DNA of 42,408 nucleotides from Kosakonia sacchari (GCA_900109485.1 FOAY01000006.1:237179-279586); one strand, 5' to 3'. Numbered from the stretch's first letter, positions 9,120-17,308 are shown. The notes: a model not told the origin generated them from the sequence alone. Numbers and translations: made by a program.

Positions 9120-9971
9120 ATGGCGATTCCAAAATTACAGGGCTACGCACTGCCTGCTGCGGCTGATATCCCGCAGAACAAAGTCAGCTGGCCGTTTGAG
9201 CCGGAGCGCGCGGCGCTGCTGATTCATGATATGCAGGACTATTTTGTCAGTTTCTGGGGCGATAACTGCCCGATGATGCAGCAGGTGGTGGCGAACATCG
9301 CTGCGCTGCGCGCGTTCTGCAAACAGCACAACATCCCGGTTTACTACACCGCGCAGCCGAAAGAGCAGAGCGATGAGGACCGCGCGTTACTGAATGATAT
9401 GTGGGGGCCGGGGCTGACCCGTTCGCCGGAGCAGCAGAAAATCGTCGCCGAACTGGCCCCCGATGAAGCCGATACGGTGCTGGTGAAGTGGCGCTACAGT
9501 GCGTTTCATCGCTCGCCGCTGGAGCAGATGCTGAAAGAGACCGGGCGCAACCAGTTGCTGATCACCGGCGTCTATTCGCATATTGGCTGCATGACCACCG
9601 CCACGGATGCGTTTATGCGCGATATCAAGCCGTTTATGGTGGCCGATGCGCTGGCGGATTTCAGCCGCGAAGAGCATTTGATGTCGCTGAAATATGTCGC
9701 CGGGCGTTCCGGCCGCGTGGTCCTCACCCAGGAACTGCTGCCGGTGCCGGGCAGCAAAGCGGCGCTGCGCGCAGTGGTATTGCCGCTGCTGGATGAATCC
9801 GACGAGCCGCTGGATGACGAGAACCTGATCGACTACGGCCTGGATTCCGTGCGTATGATGGCGCTGGCCGCCCGCTGGCGCAAAGTCCACGGCGATATCG
9901 ATTTTGTCATGCTGGCGAAAAATCCGACCATCGATGCGTGGTGGGCACTGCTCTCGCGCGAGGTGAAATAA
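9120..9971 (+). CDS. entB: Isochorismatase / aryl carrier protein EntB
   Basis: EntB is bifunctional. The N-terminal isochorismatase hydrolyses isochorismate to 2,3-dihydro-2,3-dihydroxybenzoate and pyruvate; the C-terminal aryl carrier domain holds DHB for the EntF synthetase. It has 283 residues (E. coli 285). HDMQDYF at 36-42 supplies the key Asp, and SHIGC at 153-157 has Gly where cysteine hydrolases carry the nucleophile, as expected for EntB. DYGLDSVRMM at 238-247 contains the phosphopantetheine serine, Ser243. The start at 9120 follows AAAGGAGAGAAG, although the frame is open earlier. The stop overlaps the entA start by one base (TAATG). Confidence 0.97.
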   Translation: MAIPKLQGYALPAAADIPQNKVSWPFEPERAALLIHDMQDYFVSFWGDNCPMMQQVVANIAALRAFCKQHNIPVYYTAQPKEQSDEDRALLNDMWGPGLTRSPEQQKIVAELAPDEADTVLVKWRYSAFHRSPLEQMLKETGRNQLLITGVYSHIGCMTTATDAFMRDIKPFMVADALADFSREEHLMSLKYVAGRSGRVVLTQELLPVPGSKAALRAVVLPLLDESDEPLDDENLIDYGLDSVRMMALAARWRKVHGDIDFVMLAKNPTIDAWWALLSREVK

Positions 9972-10726
9972 TGGCCAGCCTGGATTTTACCGGTAAAACC
10001 GTGTGGGTGACCGGCGCCGGGAAGGGCATCGGTTATGCCACCGCGCTGGCCTTTGTTGCGGCGGGCGCGCAGGTTACCGGCTTCGATCTGGCCTTTCCCG
10101 GCCGCGATTATCCCTTCTCCTGTGAAACGGTGGATATTGCCGATGCCGCGCAGGCGCAAGCCGTCTGCAAACGCCTGCTGGCGCAGCACGAACGGCTGGA
10201 TGTGCTGGTTAACGCTGCCGGGGTTTTGCATATGGGCGCGACCGATGCGCTGAGCGCAGAAGCCTGGCAGCACACGTTTGCCGTGAATGTCGGCGGCGCG
10301 TTCAACCTGTTCCAGCAGACGATGGCGCAGTTTCGCCGTCAGCAGGGCGGGGCGATCGTTACGGTGGCGTCCGATGCGGCGCATACGCCACGCATCGGTA
10401 TGAGCGCTTATGGCGCGTCGAAAGCGGCGCTGAAAAGCCTGACGCTGACCGTCGGCCTTGAGCTGGCGGCAAGCCGCGTGCGCTGTAATGTCGTTTCGCC
10501 GGGTTCGACGGACACCGATATGCAACGCACGCTGTGGGTGAGTGATGATGCTGAACAGCAGCGCATTCGCGGCTTTGGCGAGCAGTTCAAGCTCGGCATT
10601 CCGCTGGGTAAAATCGCCCGGCCGCAGGACGTGGCGAACACTGTGCTGTTTCTGGCGTCCGATCTGGCCAGCCATATCACGCTACAGGATATCGTGGTGG
10701 ATGGCGGCTCAACGCTGGGGGCGTAG
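9971..10726 (+). CDS. entA: 2,3-dihydro-2,3-dihydroxybenzoate dehydrogenase EntA
   Basis: EntA is an NAD-dependent short-chain dehydrogenase that oxidises 2,3-dihydro-DHB to 2,3-dihydroxybenzoate. The 251-residue product (E. coli 248) has the nucleotide-binding TGAGKGIG at 14-21, NAAG at 81-84 and the catalytic Tyr147/Lys151 pair in YGASK. The start at 9971 overlaps the entB stop and has GAGG just upstream; the open frame begins slightly earlier in entB. It is followed directly, without a gap, by entH. Confidence 0.96.
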   Translation: MASLDFTGKTVWVTGAGKGIGYATALAFVAAGAQVTGFDLAFPGRDYPFSCETVDIADAAQAQAVCKRLLAQHERLDVLVNAAGVLHMGATDALSAEAWQHTFAVNVGGAFNLFQQTMAQFRRQQGGAIVTVASDAAHTPRIGMSAYGASKAALKSLTLTVGLELAASRVRCNVVSPGSTDTDMQRTLWVSDDAEQQRIRGFGEQFKLGIPLGKIARPQDVANTVLFLASDLASHITLQDIVVDGGSTLGA

Positions 10727-11140
10727 ATGATCTGGAAACGTCACTTAACGCTTGAAGAATTGAATGCCAGCAGTGACAACACGCTGGTGGCGCATCTGGC
10801 CATTCTCTATACCCGCATCGGCGACGATTTTATCGAGGCCGAAATGCCGGTCGATGCCCGCACCCATCAGCCGTTTGGTCTGCTGCACGGCGGCGCATCG
10901 GCGGCGCTGGCGGAAACGCTCGGTTCAATGGCGGGCTATATGATGACGCGTGACGGCCAGTGCGTGGTTGGCACCGAGTTAAACGCCACGCATCACCGCC
11001 CGGTTGCCGAGGGGAAAGTGCGCGGCGTCTGCCAGCCGTTGCATCTGGGACGGCAAAACCAGAGCTGGGAAATCGTGGTGTTCGACGAACAGGGACGCCG
11101 CTGCTGTACCTGCCGCCTGAGCACTGCCGTGCTCGGCTAA
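10727..11140 (+). CDS. entH: Proofreading thioesterase EntH
   Basis: EntH is a hotdog-fold thioesterase that clears wrongly loaded aryl groups from the EntB carrier domain. It is 137 residues, the same as E. coli EntH (YbdB), and almost identical over most of its length. The hotdog active-site region is intact: [11 protein letters not shown] with His54, then ALAETLGS with the catalytic Glu63. The ATG directly follows the entA TAG, so translation is probably coupled. It closes the ent operon; an inverted repeat follows. Confidence 0.96.
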   Translation: MIWKRHLTLEELNASSDNTLVAHLAILYTRIGDDFIEAEMPVDARTHQPFGLLHGGASAALAETLGSMAGYMMTRDGQCVVGTELNATHHRPVAEGKVRGVCQPLHLGRQNQSWEIVVFDEQGRRCCTCRLSTAVLG

Positions 11141-11145
11141 TTTCT

Positions 11146-11167
11146 CCCTCTCCCTGCGCGGAGAGGG
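11146..11167 (+). terminator. Hairpin after entH
   Basis: CCCTCTCC pairs with GGAGAGGG around a six-base loop, six bases after the entH stop. The downstream tract is only moderately T-rich (CATTCTTG), so this may be a weak terminator or an mRNA 3' end stabiliser. A similar stem lies between cstA and ybdD. Confidence 0.5.
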
Positions 11168-11290
11168 CATTCTTGCGATCCCGTTAACACAATCATGTAA
11201 ATACCTGGTTGCATAGCAAATTTTCCATGTTTCAAAGTTGTTAAAAGCCGTGTGTTGATATAGATACAAAATGTAACATCTCTCTGTTTC

Positions 11291-11307
11291 TCACACGGAC
11301 AACCGCT
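11291..11307 (+). promoter_or_regulatory. Possible CsrA-type site at the cstA ribosome-binding region
   Basis: The cstA ATG lacks a normal purine-rich ribosome-binding site. The only candidate is GGA within ACACGGAC at 11293-11300, which resembles the ACANGGA core bound by CsrA. E. coli cstA is known to be repressed by CsrA through its leader. The match is short and this is an inference. Confidence 0.35.
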
Positions 11308-13413
11308 ATGAACAACCCAGGGAAATACCTTATCTGGGCAATCCTCTCCCTCGTCGGAGCTTTTGCCCTCGGCTATATCGCGCTCAATCGCGGCGAACCG
11401 ATCAACGCGCTGTGGATCGTGGTTGCTGCCGTCTGCATTTATCTTATTGCTTACCGGTTTTATGGCCTCTATATCGCCAAAAATGTGCTGCAGGTTGATC
11501 CGACGCGCATGACCCCGGCGGTGCGGCACAACGATGGACTCGACTATGTGCCGACGGATAAAAAAGTGCTGTTCGGTCACCATTTTGCGGCAATTGCCGG
11601 GGCAGGCCCGCTGGTGGGGCCGGTGCTGGCGGCGCAGATGGGTTATCTGCCTGGCATGATCTGGATCCTCGCAGGCGTGGTGCTGGCCGGGGCGGTGCAG
11701 GACTTTATGGTGCTGTTTATCTCGACCCGCCGCGACGGGCGTTCGCTCGGTGAGATGGTGAAAGAAGAGATGGGATCGACCGTCGGCGTGATTGCGCTGG
11801 TGGCGACCTTTATGATCATGGTGATCATCCTCGCGGTACTGGCGATGATTGTCGTCAAAGCGCTGACCCACAGCCCGTGGGGCACCTGGACCGTGGCATT
11901 CACCATTCCGCTCGCCATTTTTATGGGCATTTATATTCGCTACCTGCGCCCCGGGCGCATCGGCGAAGTGTCGGTGATCGGCCTCGTGCTGCTGGTCTTT
12001 GCCATTATTTCCGGCGGCTGGGTTGCCGCCAGCCCGAGCTGGGCGCCGTTCTTCGATTTCACCGGCGTGCAACTGACGTGGATGCTGGTGGGCTATGGTT
12101 TTGTCGCCTCGGTACTGCCGGTGTGGCTGCTGCTGGCGCCGCGTGATTATCTCTCCACTTTCCTGAAAATCGGCACCATTATTGGCCTGGCGATTGGCAT
12201 TTTGATTATGCGCCCGACGTTGACCATGCCAGCGCTGACCAAATTTGTCGACGGCACCGGCCCGGTGTGGACCGGCAACCTGTTCCCGTTCCTGTTTATT
12301 ACCATCGCCTGCGGCGCGGTCTCCGGCTTCCATGCACTGATCTCTTCCGGCACCACGCCGAAGATGCTCGCCAGCGAAGGCCAGGCCTGCTTTATCGGTT
12401 ACGGCGGTATGTTGATGGAGTCGTTTGTGGCGATCATGGCGCTGGTCTCGGCGTGCATTATCGATCCGGGCGTTTACTTCGCGATGAACAGCCCGATGGC
12501 GGTACTGGCGCCCGCAGGCACGGCGGATGTTGTCGCTTCAGCGGCGCAGGTGGTCAGTAGCTGGGGCTTTACCATTACGCCGGATGCGCTGACGCAGATT
12601 GCCAGCGAAGTGGGCGAACAGTCGATCATCTCAAGGGCGGGCGGTGCGCCGACGCTGGCGGTGGGGATGGCGTACATCCTGCACGGCGCGCTCGGCGGCA
12701 TGATGGACGTTGCGTTCTGGTATCACTTCGCCATTCTGTTTGAAGCGCTGTTTATTCTGACGGCGGTCGATGCCGGTACGCGCGCGGCGCGCTTTATGTT
12801 GCAGGATCTGCTGGGCGTTATCTCGCCAAACCTGAAACGGACCGAATCGCTGCCTGCTAACCTGCTGGCGACGGCGCTGTGCGTACTGGCGTGGGGGTAC
12901 TTCCTGCATCAGGGCGTGGTTGATCCGCTCGGCGGCATCAACACCTTGTGGCCGCTGTTTGGTATCGCCAACCAGATGCTGGCAGGCATGGCGCTGATGC
13001 TCTGCGCGGTGGTGCTGTTTAAAATGAAACGCCAGCGTTATGCGTGGGTGGCATTAGTGCCGACCGCCTGGCTGCTGGTGTGTACGCTGACCGCTGGCTG
13101 GCAAAAAGCCTTCAGCCCGGATGGCAAAGTCGGCTTCCTGGCGATCGCCAACAAGTTCCAGGCGATGATCGACAGCGGCAACATTCCGGCGCAGTATACC
13201 CAGTCACAACTGGCGCAACTGGTGTTTAACAACCGTCTTGATGCCGGGCTGACCATCTTCTTTATGGTGGTTGTGGTGGTGCTGGCGTTTTACTCGCTGA
13301 AAACCGCGCTGGCGGCGCTGAAGGTGAATGAACCGACGGCGAAAGAGACGCCGTACGAGCCGATGCCGGAGGATCTTGAGCAGATTGTCGGCCAGGCCAA
13401 AAGCGCCCATTAA
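11308..13413 (+). CDS. cstA: Carbon-starvation protein CstA, pyruvate/peptide transporter
   Basis: CstA is a large inner-membrane transporter induced by carbon starvation; work in E. coli links it to pyruvate uptake and to peptide utilisation. The product is 701 residues, the same as E. coli CstA, with many hydrophobic helices. Diagnostic blocks include YVPTDKKVLFGHHFAAIAGAG near residue 80 and FHALISSGTTPKML near residue 345. It sits between entH and ybdD as in E. coli and is the first gene of cstA-ybdD. Control by CRP and CsrA is known for E. coli; I see no clean CRP palindrome upstream here. Confidence 0.97.
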   Translation: MNNPGKYLIWAILSLVGAFALGYIALNRGEPINALWIVVAAVCIYLIAYRFYGLYIAKNVLQVDPTRMTPAVRHNDGLDYVPTDKKVLFGHHFAAIAGAGPLVGPVLAAQMGYLPGMIWILAGVVLAGAVQDFMVLFISTRRDGRSLGEMVKEEMGSTVGVIALVATFMIMVIILAVLAMIVVKALTHSPWGTWTVAFTIPLAIFMGIYIRYLRPGRIGEVSVIGLVLLVFAIISGGWVAASPSWAPFFDFTGVQLTWMLVGYGFVASVLPVWLLLAPRDYLSTFLKIGTIIGLAIGILIMRPTLTMPALTKFVDGTGPVWTGNLFPFLFITIACGAVSGFHALISSGTTPKMLASEGQACFIGYGGMLMESFVAIMALVSACIIDPGVYFAMNSPMAVLAPAGTADVVASAAQVVSSWGFTITPDALTQIASEVGEQSIISRAGGAPTLAVGMAYILHGALGGMMDVAFWYHFAILFEALFILTAVDAGTRAARFMLQDLLGVISPNLKRTESLPANLLATALCVLAWGYFLHQGVVDPLGGINTLWPLFGIANQMLAGMALMLCAVVLFKMKRQRYAWVALVPTAWLLVCTLTAGWQKAFSPDGKVGFLAIANKFQAMIDSGNIPAQYTQSQLAQLVFNNRLDAGLTIFFMVVVVVLAFYSLKTALAALKVNEPTAKETPYEPMPEDLEQIVGQAKSAH

Positions 13414-13421
13414 TGGTTTCC

Positions 13422-13447
13422 CCCTCTCCCTTGCGGGAGAGGGTTTT
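13422..13447 (+). terminator. Intrinsic terminator or attenuator between cstA and ybdD
   Basis: A perfect 9-bp stem (CCCTCTCCC / GGGAGAGGG, loop TTGC) is followed at once by TTTT. It lies in the 48-base gap between cstA and ybdD, so it should end part of the transcripts and lower ybdD expression relative to cstA. Confidence 0.75.
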
Positions 13448-13461
13448 CTCAGGGGAAAAAG

Positions 13462-13659
13462 ATGTTTGATACGCTCTCGAAAGCCGGAAAATATCTGGGC
13501 CAGGCGGCGAAGATGATGATTGGCGTGCCGGACTATGACAACTACGTTGAGCATATGCGCGTTACGCACCCGGATCAGACGCCGATGACCTACGAGGAGT
13601 TTTTCCGCGAACGTCAGGATGCGCGCTACGGCGGTAAAGGCGGCGCGCGCTGCTGCTGA
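13462..13659 (+). CDS. ybdD: Small conserved protein YbdD (CstA partner)
   Basis: This 65-residue protein of the YbdD/YjiX (DUF466) family is the same length as E. coli YbdD and directly downstream of cstA. Related small proteins are paired with CstA-type transporters and are needed for their uptake activity in some studies. It has the family pattern [20 protein letters not shown] and [12 protein letters not shown], with a terminal CC. The start has AGGGG upstream. It has no membrane segment and is probably cytoplasmic. Confidence 0.93.
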   Translation: MFDTLSKAGKYLGQAAKMMIGVPDYDNYVEHMRVTHPDQTPMTYEEFFRERQDARYGGKGGARCC

Positions 13660-13678
13660 CACGCCGCCTCTGCTGGCG

Positions 13679-14420
13679 TTACGCGTTGGCGCCGCCGTCC
13701 ACCACAATATCGGCCCCGGTGATCTGCTTCGCCGCCGGGCTGGCGAGGAAGGCGACCGCCTCGGCGATATCCTGCGCTTCGCCGTAGTGGCCCAGCGCGA
13801 TCAAGCGGCGCTGCGCATCGGAGGTTTCACCGTCCACCGGGTTCATATCACTTTCCGTCGAACCGGGTTTCACCATATTGACAGTAATGCCGCGCGGCCC
13901 CAAATCCCGCGCCAGCCCGCGCGTTAACGAGTTCAGCGCCGATTTGGTCATCGAGTAAATCGCAATTTCACCCAGCGGTACGCGATCGGAAAGGTTGCTG
14001 CCGATATTGATAATGCGCCCGCCTTTCGGCAGATGGGCGATGGCCGCCTGTGTGGTATAGACCACACCGCGAATATTCACGTTGATTAACGCGTCGATAT
14101 CTTCCTGCGACATCGTTTCCAGCAAACCGCCGCGCGCAATCCCGGCGTTATTGACCAGAATATCCAGCCCGCCCAGTTGTTCTACCGTCTGTGCAACCGC
14201 CGCGCGTGCCGCCTCCGGCCTGGCACTGTCGGCCTGAATAGCAACGCCGTTACGCCCAAGGGCGCGGATTTCTGCGACAACCGCTTCGGCTTTCTCCGCT
14301 GATTTCTCCCAGGTGATGGCGACATCCGCCCCGGCGCGCCAGCGTTATGGCAATGGCTTTCCCCAGACCACGGCTCGCACCGGTGACCAGTGCGCGTTTT
14401 CCTGCAAGTGAGTGTGACAT
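13679..14420 (-). pseudogene. SDR-family oxidoreductase, frameshifted
   Basis: The start at 14420 has a good AGGAG site and encodes MSHSLAGKRALVTGASRGLG, the Rossmann TGxxxGxG of a short-chain dehydrogenase. About 30 codons in, the frame breaks within the CG-rich run at about 14331-14341. The continuing frame reads GADVAITWEKSAEKAEAVVAE, then GGLDILVNNAG, a YSMTKSALNSL catalytic Y-x-x-x-K and PGSTESDMNP, ending at 13679. Losing one CG unit from a GCGCGCGCC tract would explain the shift. Otherwise the gene looks intact, so the lesion is recent, phase-variable or a sequencing error. It is divergent from a TetR regulator, a common pairing in which the regulator controls the oxidoreductase. Substrate unknown. 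Confidence 0.8.
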
Positions 14421-14432
14421 GGTGGCTCCTGA

Positions 14433-14456
14433 ATTATGTGTCGATTGATACATAAT
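14433..14456. promoter_or_regulatory. 24-bp palindromic operator between SDR and tetR genes
   Basis: The sequence starts ATTATGTGTC and ends TGATACATAAT. The two halves mirror each other at most positions (outer ATTATGT/ACATAAT arms perfect). It lies 13 bases from the SDR start and about 75 from the TetR start, the typical placing for a TetR-family operator controlling both genes. Confidence 0.65.
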
Positions 14457-14530
14457 CGGAATAATCACGCTTCCATATATTCGTCAATATTATTAATATA
14501 CCGATCAGCACAAAATGTGAGGATGCCGAA

Positions 14531-15118
14531 GTGAGCCGTGGAAGACCCCGTGAATTTGATCGCACGGATGCACTGAACAAAGCGATGAAGCTCTTCTGGC
14601 AGAAGGGCTATACCGCGACGTCGATGAACGATCTCTATGCGGCGATGGGGATTAAATCCCCCAGTCTGTACGCCGCGTTCGGCAGCAAAGAGGATCTCTA
14701 CGACGAGGTGTTGCAGCACTACGAAACATGTGTGGCGCCGCATATCTGGGGCGGCATGGAGAGCGAGCCGTCGCCGAAAAAGGCGATTGCGCAGTGGCTG
14801 GAACGTTCAGCGGAAACCTTAACCCGCAGTGATTTGCCGCACGGCTGTATGGTGACGCTGTCGGCCGTCGCCAGCGAAGGTAACGAACGCCTCGGCGCGC
14901 GGGTTCAGCAATTGCGTAACAGCGGCTATGAACTGCTGAAAGCACGCCTGAGTGAAGCGCAGCAGCGCGGCGAATTACCGCCATCAACCGATATCGACGC
15001 GCTAACGCGTTTGTATGTCAGCATTCAGCAGGGGATGTCGATTCAGGCGCGGGACGGCGCAAGCCGCGAAACGCTGCTCGGCATCGCGCGAATGGCGATG
15101 GGGCTGTGGCCTGCATAA
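14531..15118 (+). CDS. TetR/AcrR-family transcriptional regulator
   Basis: A 195-residue regulator with an N-terminal TetR helix-turn-helix (about residues 24-55, containing TSMNDLYAAMGIKSPSLYAA and FGSKEDLY) and a C-terminal ligand domain of the type near YP_/AcrR SDR-linked regulators. The start is a GTG at 14531 with GAGGA seven bases upstream; the nearby ATG at 14524 hits a stop after three codons. It is divergent from the SDR gene across a palindrome, so it probably represses that gene and itself. The ligand is unknown. REP elements follow. Confidence 0.88.
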   Translation: MSRGRPREFDRTDALNKAMKLFWQKGYTATSMNDLYAAMGIKSPSLYAAFGSKEDLYDEVLQHYETCVAPHIWGGMESEPSPKKAIAQWLERSAETLTRSDLPHGCMVTLSAVASEGNERLGARVQQLRNSGYELLKARLSEAQQRGELPPSTDIDALTRLYVSIQQGMSIQARDGASRETLLGIARMAMGLWPA

Positions 15119-15152
15119 GTGGGGCGGATACATTCGTACGACGGATAAACCC

Positions 15153-15405
15153 GTAGGCCGGATAAGCGCCAGCGCCATCCGGCGTTATGTCTGGCATCGC
15201 AGTTTATTGCCGGATGGCGGCTTCGCGCTACCTGCCGGGGCCAACACCGAAACCGTAGGCCGGATAAGCGTCAGCGCCATCCGGCGTTATGTCTGGCATC
15301 GGAGTCTGTTGCCGGATGGCGGCTACGCCTTATCCGGCCTACGCGCTACCTGCCGGGGCCAACACCGAAACCGTAGGCCGGATAAGCGTCAGCGCCATCC
15401 GGCAA
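15153..15405. repeat. REP/BIME array downstream of tetR
   Basis: A partial REP is followed by two head-to-tail copies of a 102-115 bp unit beginning GTCTGGCATCG at 15189 and 15291. Each unit contains GCCGGATGGCGG and GTAGGCCGGATAAGCG REPs around the spacer CTACCTGCCGGGGCCAACAC. A third copy of this unit lies on the other side of the toxin-antitoxin pair at 16049. Confidence 0.9.
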
Positions 15406-15411
15406 TGAGCG

Positions 15412-15687
15412 CTAGCGGTCTTCTTTTGTATGCCAGATTCGCAGGATGATGATATGGCTGTCCGTCAGTTCGTAAATCATTTCATAACTGCCAACAAACA
15501 AAGAACGGACTTCGCGCGGATACCAGCTTTCATCCGGCGGGCCTATCTGCGGGTGTAGCAAGAGCATTTCAGGGGCGTCAGCCAACATGATGACAACTTT
15601 GCGGGCCGCTTCAGGGTTTTGGATAAACAGGAATTTTGACAGTCTCTCTACATCCTGAAGCGCGAGTCGCGTCCATTCTAACTGCAT
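15412..15687 (-). CDS. ParE/RelE-superfamily toxin
   Basis: A 91-residue protein of the ParE/RelE fold. It begins MQLEWTRLALQDVERLSKF, a family-typical start in which helix 1 follows strand 1, and ends with LRIWHTKEDR, the usual RIWHxRED C-terminus with Lys in place of Arg. ParE members poison gyrase while RelE members cut mRNA; the sequence fits ParE better but activity is not proven. The start lies three bases after the antitoxin stop, so the two are co-translated. Its stop touches a REP array. Confidence 0.85.
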   Translation of the reverse strand: MQLEWTRLALQDVERLSKFLFIQNPEAARKVVIMLADAPEMLLLHPQIGPPDESWYPREVRSLFVGSYEMIYELTDSHIIILRIWHTKEDR

Positions 15688-15690
15688 TCA

Positions 15691-15969
15691 TCATCCCCGC
15701 TTTTTAACGCCTGGCAGTGGCAGTGGATTTGCCGTCCCCAGACTTTTAAGCCAGGTCGCCGCTTCTGCATGACTGACAGTTTCACCGCGTTCAACGGCAT
15801 CCAGGCCTTGCTGGATCATGGCCTGGCGTAATTCTGCACGCTCAATATATTCCGCGAGCGCACGCTTGATAATCCAGCCCCGCGAGCGTTCGCTGCTTTC
15901 GGCAAGTAAATCGACTTTATCGGCGAGTTCAATGGGTACATGCGCTGTCAGTACTTTCGTCCCAGGCAT
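15691..15969 (-). CDS. Ribbon-helix-helix (CopG-type) antitoxin
   Basis: A 92-residue protein with an N-terminal ribbon-helix-helix DNA-binding domain (KVLTAHVPIELADKVDLLAE followed by GWIIKRALAEYIE, about residues 5-44). A flexible C-terminal tail, rich in charged and Pro residues, is expected to wrap the toxin. It lies upstream of the toxin, the usual order, and should autorepress the pair from the inverted repeats just upstream of its start. Confidence 0.87.
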   Translation of the reverse strand: MPGTKVLTAHVPIELADKVDLLAESSERSRGWIIKRALAEYIERAELRQAMIQQGLDAVERGETVSHAEAATWLKSLGTANPLPLPGVKKRG

Positions 15970-15989
15970 TTGGGCACCTCAATCAGTGT

Positions 15990-16013
15990 GATTTTTTAAA
16001 AATCGTAGCGATT
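15990..16013. promoter_or_regulatory. Inverted repeats upstream of the antitoxin
   Basis: GATTTTTTAAAAATC (15990-16004) and AATCG-tag-CGATT (16001-16013) overlap about 20-45 bases upstream of the antitoxin start. Ribbon-helix-helix antitoxins usually bind such short repeats to autoregulate. Assigned by position only. Confidence 0.45.
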
Positions 16014-16048
16014 AGGTGGAAGAGATTCAACCTGTTTTTTGACTGTCT

Positions 16049-16167
16049 GTCTGGCATCGCAGTTTATTGCCGGATGGCGGCTTCGCCTTATCCGGCCTGT
16101 GCGCTACCTGCCGGGGCCAACACCGAAACCGTAGGCCGGATAAGCGTCAGCGCCATCCGGCGTTATG
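16049..16167. repeat. REP/BIME unit upstream of hcxA 3' end
   Basis: This is a further copy of the GTCTGGCATCG REP unit seen at 15189 and 15291, ending next to the hcxA stop. With those copies it forms direct repeats around the toxin-antitoxin pair. Confidence 0.9.
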
Positions 16168-16168
16168 A

Positions 16169-17257
16169 TTAGCGCGACAGCGCTTCGACTTTTTCAAACG
16201 CCGCTCGCAGCGTGTCGGCGGAGAGGTTTACCGGCAGGTAGTGGATGGATTCCACCGGACGCAGCGTGTGAGCAATCACTTTATCCAGCTCGGCGTGATT
16301 GTTGATATCCACCTCCAGCGCCGCCAGCGTGGTGGGCAGGTTGAAGCGCTGATACGCGTCGATCAGTTGCGCCAGCACATCATCCTGGCCGAGCAGGGCG
16401 CTCTGCACCAGAATGCCGTAAGCGACTTTGGTGCCGTGCAGGAATTTATCCGTTTGCGGCAGTACCGTCAGGCCGTTATGCACGGCATGCGCGGCCGCCA
16501 CGCGGGTATAGCGCTCGCCCAGCCCGCCAACCATACCGCCGCCAGCAATAATGGCGTCCACCACATCACGAAACGCCTGCGTCACTTCGCCGCGCTGTTG
16601 ATCGGCCAGCGCCTGTTCGCTGCTTTCCAGTAGCACATCGCGGATAGCCAGTGCGCCATTAATCCCCAGCCGCACAGTCAGCGGCAGGTTTTCTGGCTGC
16701 GGTGCCAGCACCACGGCTTCATACCACTTCGCCAGCGTATCGCCGATGCCCGCCAGCAGGTACTCCGCCGGGGCATTGAGGATGATTTGCGGCTCGACCA
16801 GTACAAGGAAGTTGGCGTCGTCGAAAATCTCAAAATGCAGCGCCTGGCCGGCATCGTTGTACCACACCGACAGCGGCGTCCAGGCTGCGCAGGTCGCAGC
16901 AATGGTCGGGATCGCCACGATCGGTAAGCCGAGACGGCGCGCTACCGCTTTGGCGGTATCCAGCAGTGTTCCGCCGCCAACGCCAATCACCACCGCCCGG
17001 TCATCGCCGGATTGCTGCACCAGTTCGGCTACGTCGCGTTCGCTGCAATGGCCCCGAAACAGAATGTGCTTTGCGCCCGGCGCGTTAAACCCTTGCGGCA
17101 GAAAGGCTTTGGCCCCGGCAAAAGCGCGTTCGCCGTAGATCCACACCGCGCGTGAGAGCTGCTCTGCGCTGTAGAAGTCGTGCAAACGCGCAAGGCTTCC
17201 GGCATGGGAATAATAATTGGCAGGGCCGGGTACGACGCGAATATCAGTGTTGCTCAT
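16169..17257 (-). CDS. hcxA: Hydroxycarboxylate dehydrogenase HcxA (YbdH)
   Basis: A 362-residue iron-type/glycerol-dehydrogenase-like oxidoreductase, the same length as E. coli YbdH/HcxA and highly similar. The E. coli enzyme reduces 2-oxoacids such as 2-oxobutanoate and 2-oxoglutarate. The NAD-binding VIGVGGGTLLDTAKA is near residue 90. The expected metal ligands lie in GIGDTLAKW, AAAHAVHNGL and FLHGTKVAYG. It keeps its E. coli position after cstA-ybdD, although an SDR/TetR pair and a toxin-antitoxin pair have been inserted between. It is divergent from a ribose-type ABC operon where E. coli has ybdL, a methionine aminotransferase. The shared intergenic region holds a MetJ-like dyad. Confidence 0.94.
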   Translation of the reverse strand: MSNTDIRVVPGPANYYSHAGSLARLHDFYSAEQLSRAVWIYGERAFAGAKAFLPQGFNAPGAKHILFRGHCSERDVAELVQQSGDDRAVVIGVGGGTLLDTAKAVARRLGLPIVAIPTIAATCAAWTPLSVWYNDAGQALHFEIFDDANFLVLVEPQIILNAPAEYLLAGIGDTLAKWYEAVVLAPQPENLPLTVRLGINGALAIRDVLLESSEQALADQQRGEVTQAFRDVVDAIIAGGGMVGGLGERYTRVAAAHAVHNGLTVLPQTDKFLHGTKVAYGILVQSALLGQDDVLAQLIDAYQRFNLPTTLAALEVDINNHAELDKVIAHTLRPVESIHYLPVNLSADTLRAAFEKVEALSR

Positions 17258-17292
17258 GTGTAGTGTCCTTGTGCGTGTTTGCTAACCCGATG

Positions 17293-17308
17293 TTATGTCT
17301 GGACATCC
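17293..17308. promoter_or_regulatory. Degenerate MetJ-box pair between hcxA and the ABC operon
   Basis: TTATGTCTGGACATCC matches the tandem met-box consensus AGACGTCTAGACGTCT at 10 of 16 positions. It keeps the central ATGTCT/GGACAT dyad that corresponds to the junction of two met boxes. It lies 36 bases upstream of hcxA and about 110 upstream of the ABC operon. The match is weak on its own. Confidence 0.45.

Noticed and set aside
11137-12333. Long open frame antisense to cstA
   Set aside because: The translation is rich in Arg, His, Gln and Asp, as expected from the reverse of a hydrophobic GC-rich gene, and shows no known domain; cstA is full length and clear.
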